Assembly (NCBI RefSeq): GCF_001653975.1
Contig: NZ_CP014639.1
Location: 930,001-994,000, forward strand
Direction: 5' to 3'
DNA: 64,000 nt
Origin: Candidatus Chlamydia sanziniae
GTDB taxonomy: Bacteria; Chlamydiota; Chlamydiia; Chlamydiales; Chlamydiaceae
Position numbers and translations under genes: made by a program. Positions within the stretch are counted from its first letter, which is position 1; each line of letters opens with the position of its first letter. Positions 30,275-39,171 of this stretch are shown here, one piece after another. The notes below the pieces were generated by a model. The model saw only the letters and a list, made by a program, of their open reading frames with translations. It ran no database searches and was not told where the DNA came from.

Positions 30275-31339
30275 CTAATCTGGATAGGCTTTATGACAAG
30301 CCGGTCCAACATATTGAATTGAAGGAGATCCTCCAGAAATTATTTTTCCTTCCTTAAAAAGAAAGACAGCTACTGGTTGACAGCACCTTAATGAATAACA
30401 ACCATGTTGTCCTAATCCTAGTCTATTTCCTTCTCCTTCAAAGTGGAAATTTTTTTGATTTCCTGCAAACAATATATGCGCTCGTGAGTATATGACATCA
30501 TCATTCCAATCTCTTTCCAAAGAACCGAGAGCTACACGTCCTGCCAAAGGACTTAACAATGCATAAAAAGTAGTCATTATATACGCAGAGCCGTAGAAAG
30601 GAGCTTTTAACAATGCCGCTAATGAACGCCCCATCTCTCGAACAATATCGTTATAAATAAAACGTTCTTCCTCAAAAAGGCTTTTGCAAAAAAAATAATC
30701 ATATACCATTCGAAAAAGAATATAAAAAGGAATTATAAAAAACCTTATGAGATTGTAGACCATTCTACTTAAAACTAAAAAAAGTACTATAAAAATAGGA
30801 AGCACGTGGAATTCATAAGGAAAACGATAGACTAAAGCAATACCAGAGCCCTTGTGATCCAGGGTAGATAAATCCATACAAACATCAAACTGAAAGCTTT
30901 TGTACTGAGAACCTTTGTAAAAAAGAGGCATAAAAACCCAACGACGTTCATCAAATAAACAAATGCGTGTTGCTGCAAAAATATCGACTTTTTTCCCTAA
31001 AGAATACAGGATTCCTCCCCCTCCCCCGAAAAGAATCAATGGAATAAGAATAGCCCCAACGATAACAGGCCATGAGAAAACAACAAGTTGAGCTTGTATT
31101 AAAGAAATAATTGCAACAAGTATAGATAAAATGAACAAAGCTCCAAGAGCAACAAGTCCGATGCGAATAATGAAATGAACTTTATATTTTTGTTTTAAAG
31201 ATAACGTAGATAGAACCTCAGTCATTTCGCTGTAGGTCTTTTTAAGATAATTTTGGCTCCACAGATTAGGATCATAAAAATTATCTTCACTTATAGGCTT
31301 CAGCTGTGCATTAACAGCGGATAAATTAAAATACGACAT
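30275..31339 (-). CDS. Membrane protein, possible Inc protein (function unknown)
   Basis: 354 residues. The N-terminal 50 are hydrophilic; residues about 54-112 form two closely spaced hydrophobic segments (GLVALGALFILSILVAIISL and WPVIVGAILIPLILFGGGGG), the bilobed pattern of Inc proteins. A third aromatic-rich hydrophobic region lies at about 180-215 (FHVLPIFIVLFLVLSRMVY). The last 100 residues are soluble and Gly-rich. No family recognised. It stands alone on the minus strand, divergent from the dicarboxylate symporter (52-base gap). Confidence 0.68.
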   Translation of the reverse strand: MSYFNLSAVNAQLKPISEDNFYDPNLWSQNYLKKTYSEMTEVLSTLSLKQKYKVHFIIRIGLVALGALFILSILVAIISLIQAQLVVFSWPVIVGAILIPLILFGGGGGILYSLGKKVDIFAATRICLFDERRWVFMPLFYKGSQYKSFQFDVCMDLSTLDHKGSGIALVYRFPYEFHVLPIFIVLFLVLSRMVYNLIRFFIIPFYILFRMVYDYFFCKSLFEEERFIYNDIVREMGRSLAALLKAPFYGSAYIMTTFYALLSPLAGRVALGSLERDWNDDVIYSRAHILFAGNQKNFHFEGEGNRLGLGQHGCYSLRCCQPVAVFLFKEGKIISGGSPSIQYVGPACHKAYPD

Positions 31340-31391
31340 ATTAAAAAATTACTTTATTTCAAAGCCCAAGAAAAAAATTTCACTATCTATT

Positions 31392-32648
31392 ATGCTGTCA
31401 ATGCTTTACTTTGTATTGAAAAAAATAGTGCTTTTCATGACAAGAAAATACTTATATACTAAATACAATCTTTTACTTCTCCTTGCAATCTTTCTTGGCT
31501 TGGGGTTAGGACTCACGAACTCTGTTATACTTTTTGCTATTGCAGAAGGAATCTCTAGTATTTTTTTAAAATTACTTCGATTAATCAGCTTACCTCTAGT
31601 ATTTTTTGCTATTGGATCTACAATTACTTCTGTGGATAACTTGAAAACAATGTTTACCTTGGGGAAAAGACTCGTCTACTATACTTTATTCACAACACTC
31701 ATTGCAGCTTCTATTGGTTTAGGCATAGTCATATTCATTCATCCAAGAGTCACTACCGCAACGACTCTTGCAACAATGACAGAAACAAACTCCACAGGAT
31801 ACACTAATATCTTAGCAGACATTCTACCTAACAATATACTCAAGCCTTTTATTGAAGGAAATGTCATTGCTATTGCATTTTTAGCAGTTATCTTAAGTAT
31901 CGCGTCTTTATTCTTGAAAGAAAAAGAAAGAACTTTCGTAAAAAACTTTTTTTCTACTTTCTCTTCTATTTTCCTTAATTTAGCCAAAGGCATACTTAAA
32001 CTTCTTCCTTTAGCAATGTTTGCCTTTTCTATTCTTCTATATAAAGAGTTTAGAAATCAGGAAAATCTACAAGTATTTAGTAAATATTTATTCTGTGTAA
32101 TAATGGCTAACCTCCTCCAAGGATTTTTGGTGCTTCCCCTCTTACTTAAATTTCACAAGATTTCCCCTTTTAAAGTAGTAAAAACAATGTCTCCAGCTTT
32201 GATTACGGCATTTTTCTCAAAATCTTCAGCAGCTACCTTACCCCTAACAATGGAACTTGCCGAAGATGAATTAAAGATACATCCCACTCTTTCTCGATTT
32301 AGCTTTCCCTTATGCTCTGTTATCAATATGAATGGCTGTGCAGCTTTCATTCTCATCACAATAGTTTTTATCCTTACTTCAAATGGAATACTTTTGTCGC
32401 CCCTTATGTTAATTGCTTGGGTTCTCATTGCAACCCTTGCAGCCGTAGGAAATGCCGGTGTGCCTATGGGATGCTATTTTCTTACCCTCTCCTTACTCTC
32501 TTCTATAAAAATTCCTTTATCTATTCTCGGTCTTATTTTGCCTTTTTATGCCGTCCTAGATATGTTAGAGACTTCCCTTAACGTCTGGTCGGATTGCTGT
32601 GTAGTAAGCATAGTAAATAAACAGCTTTCTAAAAAATTCCCTTTATAA
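31392..32648 (+). CDS. Sodium/proton:dicarboxylate (glutamate) symporter family
   Basis: Up to 418 residues; ATG 31437 (403 residues, starting MTRKYLYTKYN) matches family N-termini better, but neither start has a clear ribosome-binding site. Eight helices plus two hairpins are expected. Signatures: FFSKSSAATLPLTMELAE (serine-rich hairpin HP1-like, about 276-293), INMNGCAAFILI (about 316-327, the NMDGT-like block) and GNAGVPMGCYFLT (about 353-365, HP2 region). It imports acidic amino acids or dicarboxylates, GltT-like. Followed by another transporter after 12 bases. Confidence 0.88.
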   Translation: MLSMLYFVLKKIVLFMTRKYLYTKYNLLLLLAIFLGLGLGLTNSVILFAIAEGISSIFLKLLRLISLPLVFFAIGSTITSVDNLKTMFTLGKRLVYYTLFTTLIAASIGLGIVIFIHPRVTTATTLATMTETNSTGYTNILADILPNNILKPFIEGNVIAIAFLAVILSIASLFLKEKERTFVKNFFSTFSSIFLNLAKGILKLLPLAMFAFSILLYKEFRNQENLQVFSKYLFCVIMANLLQGFLVLPLLLKFHKISPFKVVKTMSPALITAFFSKSSAATLPLTMELAEDELKIHPTLSRFSFPLCSVINMNGCAAFILITIVFILTSNGILLSPLMLIAWVLIATLAAVGNAGVPMGCYFLTLSLLSSIKIPLSILGLILPFYAVLDMLETSLNVWSDCCVVSIVNKQLSKKFPL

Positions 32649-32660
32649 GGCCCCCTTCCT

Positions 32661-34145
32661 GTGAGCAAAAAACATACCCGCTTCTCTTCTCAATTAGGAT
32701 TTGTATTCTCCATGATGGGAATTGCTGTCGGAGCTGGCAATATTTGGCGCTTTCCCCGAATTGTCGCACAAAACGGAGGTGGGTCTTTTATTCTTCTCTG
32801 GTTAGGTTTTTTATTTCTATGGTCAATTCCCTTAATTATTATAGAACTTTCCATTGGTAAATTAACCCAAAAGGCCCCTATAGGGGCCTTAATTAAAACT
32901 ATAGGCCCAAAATGGGCGTGGGCAGGAGGATTTATAACCTTAGTTACAACCTGTATTCTAGCCTACTACTCAACAATCGTAGGCTGGGGATTGAGTTATT
33001 TCTATTATGCCCTTTCAGGAAAAATTCAATTAGGTAATAACTTTACTCAATTATGGGAAACTCATTACCAAAGTACTCTACCTCTTTGGTCTCATCTTAT
33101 TTCCTTAGGACTAGCCTACCTCATTATCCGTAAAGGAATTGTACAAGGTATTGAAAAGTGTAATAAAATTCTTATCCCAGCATTTCTTGTATGTATGCTA
33201 GCCTTACTTATACGAGCTGTTACACTTCCAGGAGCTCTTCAAGGAATAAAACAACTTTTTACTTGTGATCGAAGTTCTTTTGTTAATTATAAAGTATGGA
33301 TAGAAGCCCTTACGCAAAATGCCTGGGACACAGGAGCAGGTTGGGGACTACTACTTGTTTACTCGGGATTTGCCTCAAAAAGAACTGGAATAGTTGCAAA
33401 TGGAGCGCTTACAGCAATATCCAATAACCTTATTTCCCTAGTTATGGGCATTGTCATTTTCTCTACATGTGCTTCTCTAGATATCCTAGGAACTCAACAA
33501 TTACAAGAAGGAGTTGGAGCCTCAAGTGTAGGAGTCACGTTTATCTACCTTCCAGAACTATTCACACGACTCCCAGGTTGGTCTTATTTCGCCACCTTGT
33601 TTAGCTCCCTCTTCTTCTTAGCGTTCTCTATGGCTGCTTTATCGTCTATGATTTCCATGCTCTTCTTACTTTCTCAAACTTTTTCAGAATTTGGTATAAA
33701 AACACATATTGCGGAAACACTCGCAACACTCATCGCATTTATCCTAGGGATTCCCTCAGCTCTAAGCATGAAATTCTTTACTAACCAAGACACCGTATGG
33801 GGTATAGCACTTATTGTTAATGGTTTAATTTTTATCTATGCAGCTTTAACTTACGGACTTAAAAAAATAAAAAAAGAAGTTATCAATGCCGTCCCGAATG
33901 ATATCCATTTAAACCACATATTTACCATCATAGTAAAATATTTGCTTCCTATTGAAGGAATACTTCTTTTGGGTTGGTATTTCTATAAAGGACTATTCCC
34001 AGAAAATGACACATGGTGGAACCCTATTTCAACTTATAGTCTTTCAACCCTAATCTTACAGTGGACTATAGGATTCACTATTTTATGGAAAGTAAATCGA
34101 AAGTTATATTTAAGATTTATTCGTTCAAACCCAGAAAATTCTTAA
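32661..34145 (+). CDS. Sodium-dependent neurotransmitter-symporter-family (SNF/LeuT-like) transporter
   Basis: 494 residues starting at a GTG (32661) with AAGG 10 bases upstream. The N-terminus FSSQLGFVFSMMGIAVGAGNIWRFPRI contains the unwound helix 1 signature GxGNxWRFP of LeuT-fold NSS carriers. Eleven to twelve helices follow, with QNAWDTGAGWGLLLVYSGF (helix 6 region, about 216-234). It uses the sodium gradient to import an amino acid or amine. It lies 12 bases downstream of the dicarboxylate symporter, forming a two-transporter operon. Confidence 0.93.
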   Translation: MSKKHTRFSSQLGFVFSMMGIAVGAGNIWRFPRIVAQNGGGSFILLWLGFLFLWSIPLIIIELSIGKLTQKAPIGALIKTIGPKWAWAGGFITLVTTCILAYYSTIVGWGLSYFYYALSGKIQLGNNFTQLWETHYQSTLPLWSHLISLGLAYLIIRKGIVQGIEKCNKILIPAFLVCMLALLIRAVTLPGALQGIKQLFTCDRSSFVNYKVWIEALTQNAWDTGAGWGLLLVYSGFASKRTGIVANGALTAISNNLISLVMGIVIFSTCASLDILGTQQLQEGVGASSVGVTFIYLPELFTRLPGWSYFATLFSSLFFLAFSMAALSSMISMLFLLSQTFSEFGIKTHIAETLATLIAFILGIPSALSMKFFTNQDTVWGIALIVNGLIFIYAALTYGLKKIKKEVINAVPNDIHLNHIFTIIVKYLLPIEGILLLGWYFYKGLFPENDTWWNPISTYSLSTLILQWTIGFTILWKVNRKLYLRFIRSNPENS

Positions 34146-34251
34146 AGACAAAAAGTATATGTAGTAGCAAGTATTTTTATTTGAATTGCCATAAACCCAA
34201 CTATTCCTTATACTCCTTGCACAATCCACTTTTTGCATTGAGGGAATAATC

Positions 34252-34815
34252 ATGACAGCATCCATAGAAACACAAATGCGCAATTTAGATGATCGTTTGG
34301 AAGAAGTTGAACATCAAGTCAGTAAATTAGACCCTCTCTCTCAAACAGTGCAAGTGTTATCACTACAAGTCCAAGAGGTGGTAGACAGTTCTATAGAGGG
34401 AAAAGTTTCCTCTAATAAAGTAGGACAACTACAAGAGCAGGTAGGACTATTATTACATCTGATACTTGAGGACAATAAGAATAAAGATCCAGCTCCACAA
34501 CAATTTCATGTATCCAGTACATCCGGATACAAGATTCAACAAAAAGCCCCATCTACTTTGGCTAAAGTTCTCGCAGTCTTATTAACTCTTATTGCCTTAA
34601 TCGCGCTTACCGTTCTCATTGTTTGTATACTTACTGCTTGCGGAGCCTGTCCTATAGTTCTTTCTATCCTTAATCTCTACACTATCGGAGCCTGTATATC
34701 TCTTCCTGTTCTTGGTTCTTTAGCAGTTGGTCTCATGGTTTTATCTATTTTAGGCGCTCAAACAGCAATGAAAAATAAACTTATCATTATTAACAGCTCA
34801 TCACAATCCTCCTAA
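34252..34815 (+). CDS. incB: Inclusion membrane protein IncB
   Basis: 187 residues. An N-terminal heptad-like region (MRNLDDRLEEVEHQVSKLD, about 8-27) is followed by a bilobed hydrophobic domain at about 100-170 (VLAVLLTLIALIALTVLIV and GSLAVGLMVLSILG). The immediate neighbour is an incC-like gene 12 bases downstream, and this incB-incC pair next to an SNF transporter is the known chlamydial arrangement. GAGGGA precedes the ATG by about 6 bases. Secreted by type III into the inclusion membrane in studied species. Confidence 0.88.
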   Translation: MTASIETQMRNLDDRLEEVEHQVSKLDPLSQTVQVLSLQVQEVVDSSIEGKVSSNKVGQLQEQVGLLLHLILEDNKNKDPAPQQFHVSSTSGYKIQQKAPSTLAKVLAVLLTLIALIALTVLIVCILTACGACPIVLSILNLYTIGACISLPVLGSLAVGLMVLSILGAQTAMKNKLIIINSSSQSS

Positions 34816-34827
34816 AAAGAATTTTAT

Positions 34828-35394
34828 ATGAAACCTACTCCTTATTCTACCTCTACTACGCAGACCGAGCTGATTGAAAGTTCAACTTCATCTTCATCTT
34901 TTGGTGACTCTAAAGTCGAATTTTTATTAAAAGAAATTTCGACGAAGTTGTCTGCATGTCAATCAGTATTGCTTGCCCGTCCGGCTGTTTCTTTCCCGAC
35001 ACAACAATTAGATTCTACTAGTAGTCCTGCCTTTTCTTCCTTGCTAACAACTCAACAGCAAGTGCACGCAGAATTAACTAGTCTAAGAGCAGAATTAGGT
35101 TTAGTAAGAACTTCTTTACTTATCCCCATTAAAACTTCTCCAAGGAGTCGCATAGGCATTATAACTATAACAGCAATACTTCTTGCTATTTCTCTACTCG
35201 CTGTTCTTATAATTGTACTCGCTGTTCTTGGTTTCACAGGGATTTTACCTCAAGTTGCTCTCTTACTTGGCTATTCCGACTTACTTTGGGCAACAATAAG
35301 TGGATCTATTGTTTTTGTAATTTCTGCTATTAGTGTTATAAGCCTTATAATTACTCAACAGCAGCGTCCTATAACAACTCATACTACTAGTTAA
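34828..35394 (+). CDS. incC: Inclusion membrane protein IncC
   Basis: 188 residues. The N-terminus is Ser/Thr-rich without a classical signal peptide, as expected for type III substrates. A bilobed hydrophobic domain lies at about 110-175 (IGIITITAILLAISLLAVLI, then ISGSIVFVISAISVISLII). Twelve bases after incB and co-transcribed with it. IncB/IncC form inclusion-membrane microdomains in species studied. The short C-terminus is Thr-rich. Confidence 0.87.
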   Translation: MKPTPYSTSTTQTELIESSTSSSSFGDSKVEFLLKEISTKLSACQSVLLARPAVSFPTQQLDSTSSPAFSSLLTTQQQVHAELTSLRAELGLVRTSLLIPIKTSPRSRIGIITITAILLAISLLAVLIIVLAVLGFTGILPQVALLLGYSDLLWATISGSIVFVISAISVISLIITQQQRPITTHTTS

Positions 35395-35438
35395 TAAAAA
35401 AAATTAGCTTACACTTACCGTATCACTTCATACCTCAC

Positions 35439-35466
35439 TTGAAATTAATTACTTTAGTCTTATAAG
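35439..35466 (+). promoter_or_regulatory. Candidate promoter of the translocase-HEAT gene
   Basis: TTGAAA (35439-35444) and TATAAG (35461-35466) are separated by 16 bases, 27 bases before the ATG at 35493. Good match to the housekeeping consensus; no experimental support. Confidence 0.45.
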
Positions 35467-35492
35467 ATATCTTTTTTTGGTAGGTATGAATC

Positions 35493-38276
35493 ATGCGAAA
35501 AGCCTTGCGCCTGCTATTTAACCTACATCACGGCGAAGAAAAAAGAGCCCTTCTGTTCCTTTGTCTAGGCTTAGTATGGGGCATGGGTTGCTATGGCACT
35601 CTCGCCCTTGCTGAAGGTTTGTTTATTGAAAAGTTAGGGTCCATAGAGTTACCAAAAATTTATTTAGGGTCCTCTTTAATTCTATGTCTTTTTTCTTCCC
35701 TTGTCCTTTATAATTTATTTCAAAAACGTGTTTCTCCTAGGACTCTTTTTCTTACTCCAGTGATAAGCACAGTTATATGCAATGTTTATCTTCTATTTTT
35801 TTCTATAGTAACAACAGACCTTCCTCGTTTCCCTTTGTTCTTCTATCGTATAATTATTTGGAGTTTAACGATTTTTTCTTATACAAGTTTTTGGAGTTTT
35901 GTAGATCAATTTTTCAATTTACAAGATGGTAAAAGACATTTTTGTATTTTTAACGCTATTATTTTCCTTGGAGATGCTATTGGTAGCGGGATCGTTGCTA
36001 CACTTGTGCACGTCTTAGGAATCCAAGGGATGTTGATTTTATTTAGCATAGCCCTACTCTTAACCCTCCCCATTGTATTTTATGTCTCTAACTCTCTAAA
36101 AGCTCTTGTTGATGACCATGACCATTTTCTTGATACAGGACATCCTCCTCGAATTTCTCAAGCTTTAAAGCTTTGTTTTGCAGACAAATATACTTTCTAT
36201 TTGTTGTGTTTCTACTTCCTCATGCAACTCTTAGCTATTGCAACAGAATTTAATTATTTAAAAGTATTTGAAGTAGTATTCACTTCGAAAGAAGAATTTC
36301 ATCTAATCGCTCATATAGGTAAATGTGCCCTATGGATCTCTCTTGGAAATATGTGTTTTGCCTTATTTGCTTACAGTAGAATCATAAAAAACTTGGGAAT
36401 CAATAATGTCATCCTATTTGCTCCTTTATGTTTTCTTAGTCTCTTTTTTTGTTGGATTTTCAATACCTCACTTTGTATTGCTACTATAGCTATGGTTGTC
36501 CGTGAAGGAGTGACTTACGCTCTTGATGATAACAACCTTCAACTTCTGATTTATGGAGTCCCTAACAAAATTCGGAGTCAAATCCGTATTGTTATAGAAT
36601 CATTTATTGAACCTATAGGCATGCTTGTTTGGAGTCTTATTTGTTTTATTGCTCCAAAGCAATTCATTCTTTGCTTGACCATCTCTCTAATAGCTACTGT
36701 TCTTGTCTGTTTAGTACGTTCTTATTATGCCAAGGCAATTCTTAAAAATCTTTCATCCCAAGCACTTCACCCCAATAAATTCATGCAAAACTGGATGAAA
36801 ATAATGAATACAAAACAAAAACGACAAATAGAGCTCTTTCTCTTAGCTCATCTCAAACACCCTAATGAACAACACCAAACTTTTGCATTTCAGCATCTGC
36901 TAAATCTTGGCAGTCGCAGCATTCTTCCTAGTCTTCTTGCTCACATGAACAAACTTAGCCTCCCAAATAAATTAAAAACTTTAGATATGCTCAAATTGAG
37001 TTTATGGGCTAAAGACTTTCTTACCTTAGAACTCCTTAAACGATGGACAAACACCTTTCCCCATCCAGCAATTGCCACAGCTATCCACCTTTATTTTGCT
37101 GAACACAATCTTTTACAAATCACAAACATTGCTGAAGATCTTTATGACGCTGCTGGAGACCGATTATTTGCCGCAATTCTTACTGTACGAAGGCAAGAAA
37201 CAAGCGGTTCTTATCGTGATCTTGCAGATTCCCGTCTTCAAGAATTATTACAATCCCAAACTCCACAAGCAATTGCTACAGCTCTATCCATATTACGATT
37301 AGAAAAAAATCCAGATAATTTTCCTATCCTCCTAGATTTTTTAGATTTTTCCAATAACGATATTCTCATTTTAACTTGTAAAGCCCTCTATACCTCTGTT
37401 AGAGTTACTCATAAACCCTACTGCCGTAAACTTCTTCTCGCATTAAAGCATGCTTCTCATAACAATGAAGCCAGTCAGTATTTACTAAAGACAATCAGCA
37501 TTGCTTTTGATACTAGCCTTGTTAAGCAGCTCCTTATCACAATATTTCAACTTAAAAGCTCTTCTAGAAAATTTGCTGAAATTATGATTGAAAATTTACC
37601 TAAAGAAGTTGCTCCCGCATTTCTTCAGGTCCTTATTGATGATACCATACACAACCGTTGTCGTATTTTAGCTGCTAAAGCACTTTGTAAAATCGATAAT
37701 TGGCTATTGAAAAAACATGCGTATAAATTAGTAAAATTTAAAGCAAGCAAAGCACTATTCTACTCTTACCACAAACATTACATTCAAAAATGCTATCCTT
37801 CATACAACCTAAGTTTACTCATCAATACTCTTAACTCTAATTATTATGCTGAAGTAAACTTTATCCTCACACTACTTGGTATTCTAGGATCTGTAGAAGA
37901 TTCTGATATCCTAATTCGTGCGCTTATAGGGAAAAATCAAAAAATCAAAGCCCAGGCCTTAGAATCACTAGAGAAAAATTGTGACGGTCGCTTATTTTCT
38001 TTACTCGAACCCTTCGTAAACCAACCATGCCCGTGTTATAGTGAAAAATATTATTTTAAATGTGGTGTTATTCCTCTAACTCTTAAAGAACTCCTAAACA
38101 TGATGGAGAACTCCCCTTCATGTTTAAACAAATTGACTGCACAACAACTCAAACAAGAGCTTGCCTACTGCGATACAGACTTCCAATCCCCTAGTATGTA
38201 TACAAATATTAATCAACAAGAGGAAGAACTGGTGAGTAATAATCCAGACACATTGATTTCTTTCTTTATGATTTAA
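35493..38276 (+). CDS. ATP/ADP-translocase-like membrane protein fused to HEAT-type repeats
   Basis: 927 residues. Residues about 15-415 hold eleven to twelve membrane helices in the style of the nucleotide transporter (NTT/Tlc) family: WGMGCYGTLALAEGLF, FWSFVDQFFNLQDGKRHFCIFN (split) and REGVTYALDDNNLQLLIYGVPNKIR. Residues about 440-870 are soluble alpha repeats (FAFQHLLNLGSRSILPSLLAH, FPILLDFLDFSN, ILAAKALCKIDNW) of HEAT type. It may be a transporter or a sensor with a scaffold tail; transport is not proven because key NTT charges were not checked. The cNMP-domain gene follows after 20 bases. Confidence 0.8.
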   Translation: MRKALRLLFNLHHGEEKRALLFLCLGLVWGMGCYGTLALAEGLFIEKLGSIELPKIYLGSSLILCLFSSLVLYNLFQKRVSPRTLFLTPVISTVICNVYLLFFSIVTTDLPRFPLFFYRIIIWSLTIFSYTSFWSFVDQFFNLQDGKRHFCIFNAIIFLGDAIGSGIVATLVHVLGIQGMLILFSIALLLTLPIVFYVSNSLKALVDDHDHFLDTGHPPRISQALKLCFADKYTFYLLCFYFLMQLLAIATEFNYLKVFEVVFTSKEEFHLIAHIGKCALWISLGNMCFALFAYSRIIKNLGINNVILFAPLCFLSLFFCWIFNTSLCIATIAMVVREGVTYALDDNNLQLLIYGVPNKIRSQIRIVIESFIEPIGMLVWSLICFIAPKQFILCLTISLIATVLVCLVRSYYAKAILKNLSSQALHPNKFMQNWMKIMNTKQKRQIELFLLAHLKHPNEQHQTFAFQHLLNLGSRSILPSLLAHMNKLSLPNKLKTLDMLKLSLWAKDFLTLELLKRWTNTFPHPAIATAIHLYFAEHNLLQITNIAEDLYDAAGDRLFAAILTVRRQETSGSYRDLADSRLQELLQSQTPQAIATALSILRLEKNPDNFPILLDFLDFSNNDILILTCKALYTSVRVTHKPYCRKLLLALKHASHNNEASQYLLKTISIAFDTSLVKQLLITIFQLKSSSRKFAEIMIENLPKEVAPAFLQVLIDDTIHNRCRILAAKALCKIDNWLLKKHAYKLVKFKASKALFYSYHKHYIQKCYPSYNLSLLINTLNSNYYAEVNFILTLLGILGSVEDSDILIRALIGKNQKIKAQALESLEKNCDGRLFSLLEPFVNQPCPCYSEKYYFKCGVIPLTLKELLNMMENSPSCLNKLTAQQLKQELAYCDTDFQSPSMYTNINQQEEELVSNNPDTLISFFMI

Positions 38277-38296
38277 CCTGACAAGGTATCTTTCCT

Positions 38297-38731
38297 ATGA
38301 ATTTAATTGATCGGGCGTTTCTATTAAAAAAAACTATTATTTTCCATTCTCTTGATATGGATCTCCTTTTAGGGATTGCTGATAAAGCAGAAATCATGAT
38401 TTTTAAACCGGGGGCAAACATATTTTCTATAGGACAACGAGGCTTTAGCTTTTACATTATTGTAGAAGGTCATGTGATAATTTCTTACGATAAACTCGAA
38501 ACACCCATAAAATTAAAATCAAAAGACTGCTTTGGAGAAGAGAGCTTATTTAATAATAAACTTAGAGAATACAATGCTTGCGCCAATACACAAGCACGCA
38601 TGCTTGTTTTAAGCAAAGGACAAATTTTAAACATTATTGAAGAATGCCCTTCAGTAGCCTTATCTTTTTTGGAATTATATAGCAAACAAATAGAATTTAG
38701 ATTGCCCCTAAGCACAAGAATCCAAATCTAA
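38297..38731 (+). CDS. Cyclic-nucleotide-binding-domain protein
   Basis: 144 residues, essentially one cNMP-binding domain. The beta barrel is seen in IFKPGANIFSIGQRGFSFYIIVEGHVIISY (short blocks, about 35-64). The phosphate-binding cassette is KDCFGEESLFNNKLREYNACANT (about 75-97), where the canonical PR-x-A is changed to LREYNA, so ligand binding is uncertain. C-terminal helices follow; no DNA-binding domain is present, so it is not a CRP-type regulator. It likely works with the translocase-HEAT protein encoded 20 bases upstream. Confidence 0.82.
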   Translation: MNLIDRAFLLKKTIIFHSLDMDLLLGIADKAEIMIFKPGANIFSIGQRGFSFYIIVEGHVIISYDKLETPIKLKSKDCFGEESLFNNKLREYNACANTQARMLVLSKGQILNIIEECPSVALSFLELYSKQIEFRLPLSTRIQI

Positions 38732-38830
38732 AAAAATACTATAGAAAAACGGTACGCTACTTTCATAATCGCGATTTAGTATTTAACACACCTATCATTG
38801 CAGCGCACCCAAAGAAATACGGGTAAACGT

Positions 38831-39070
38831 TTATTGTTCAGCTTGACGTCTTCTAATATAGGTCAATACATCACCAACAGTACGGAGTTGTTCTGCGTCT
38901 GCTTCAGAAATTTCAAAAGCAAACTTTTCTTCTAAAGTCATAATCAATTCTGTTAAATCTAAGCTATCAGCATTCAAATCCTCAATAAACGAAGAGTTTT
39001 CATTAACTTCTTTTGGATCCACACCTAGCTGCTCAACAATAATTGCCATTAAATCATCTTCTAAACTCAT
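38831..39070 (-). CDS. acpP: Acyl carrier protein
   Basis: 79 residues, acidic. The phosphopantetheine attachment serine lies in [13 protein letters not shown] (about residues 30-42, DSL motif). ACP carries the growing acyl chain for FabD, FabG and FabH, encoded just upstream. 101 bases separate it from fabG, with a hairpin in the gap, so it may have its own transcript level. AcpS, which adds the cofactor, is encoded at 59790-60158. Confidence 0.97.
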   Translation of the reverse strand: MSLEDDLMAIIVEQLGVDPKEVNENSSFIEDLNADSLDLTELIMTLEEKFAFEISEADAEQLRTVGDVLTYIRRRQAEQ

Positions 39071-39126
39071 TGCTATATCCTGTTACATGTTTAACTACAC
39101 AATATCTAATAATTCTCATAATAGAG

Positions 39127-39155
39127 AAGTAAGTTAGTATTGCAAAAACTTACTT
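39127..39155 (-). promoter_or_regulatory. Hairpin between fabG and acpP
   Basis: AAGTAAGTT (39127-39135) and AACTTACTT (39147-39155) are perfect 9-base arms with an 11-base loop. It lies in the fabG-acpP leader on the minus strand. It could stop part of the transcript, mark a processing site or stabilise the abundant acpP message. The T-run is stronger on the plus strand. Confidence 0.5.
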
Positions 39156-39171
39156 TTTCTTCGATGCTTAC

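Noticed and set aside
27780..31639. Two exact TGTGGATAA sequences (DnaA-box type) at 27780-27788 and 31631-31639, considered as origin signals
   Set aside because: They are single copies 3.8 kb apart inside mgtE and the dicarboxylate symporter; about one is expected by chance, and no cluster or AT-rich unwinding element accompanies them.
34061..34249. 62-codon plus-strand frame before incB
   Set aside because: It overlaps the 3' end of the sodium symporter in another frame and has no family features.
38734..38784. AAATACTA/TAGTATTT inverted repeat between the cNMP-domain gene and acpP
   Set aside because: Only 8 AT-rich bases separated by 35 bases, with no T-run placed as for a terminator; probably chance in AT-rich sequence.
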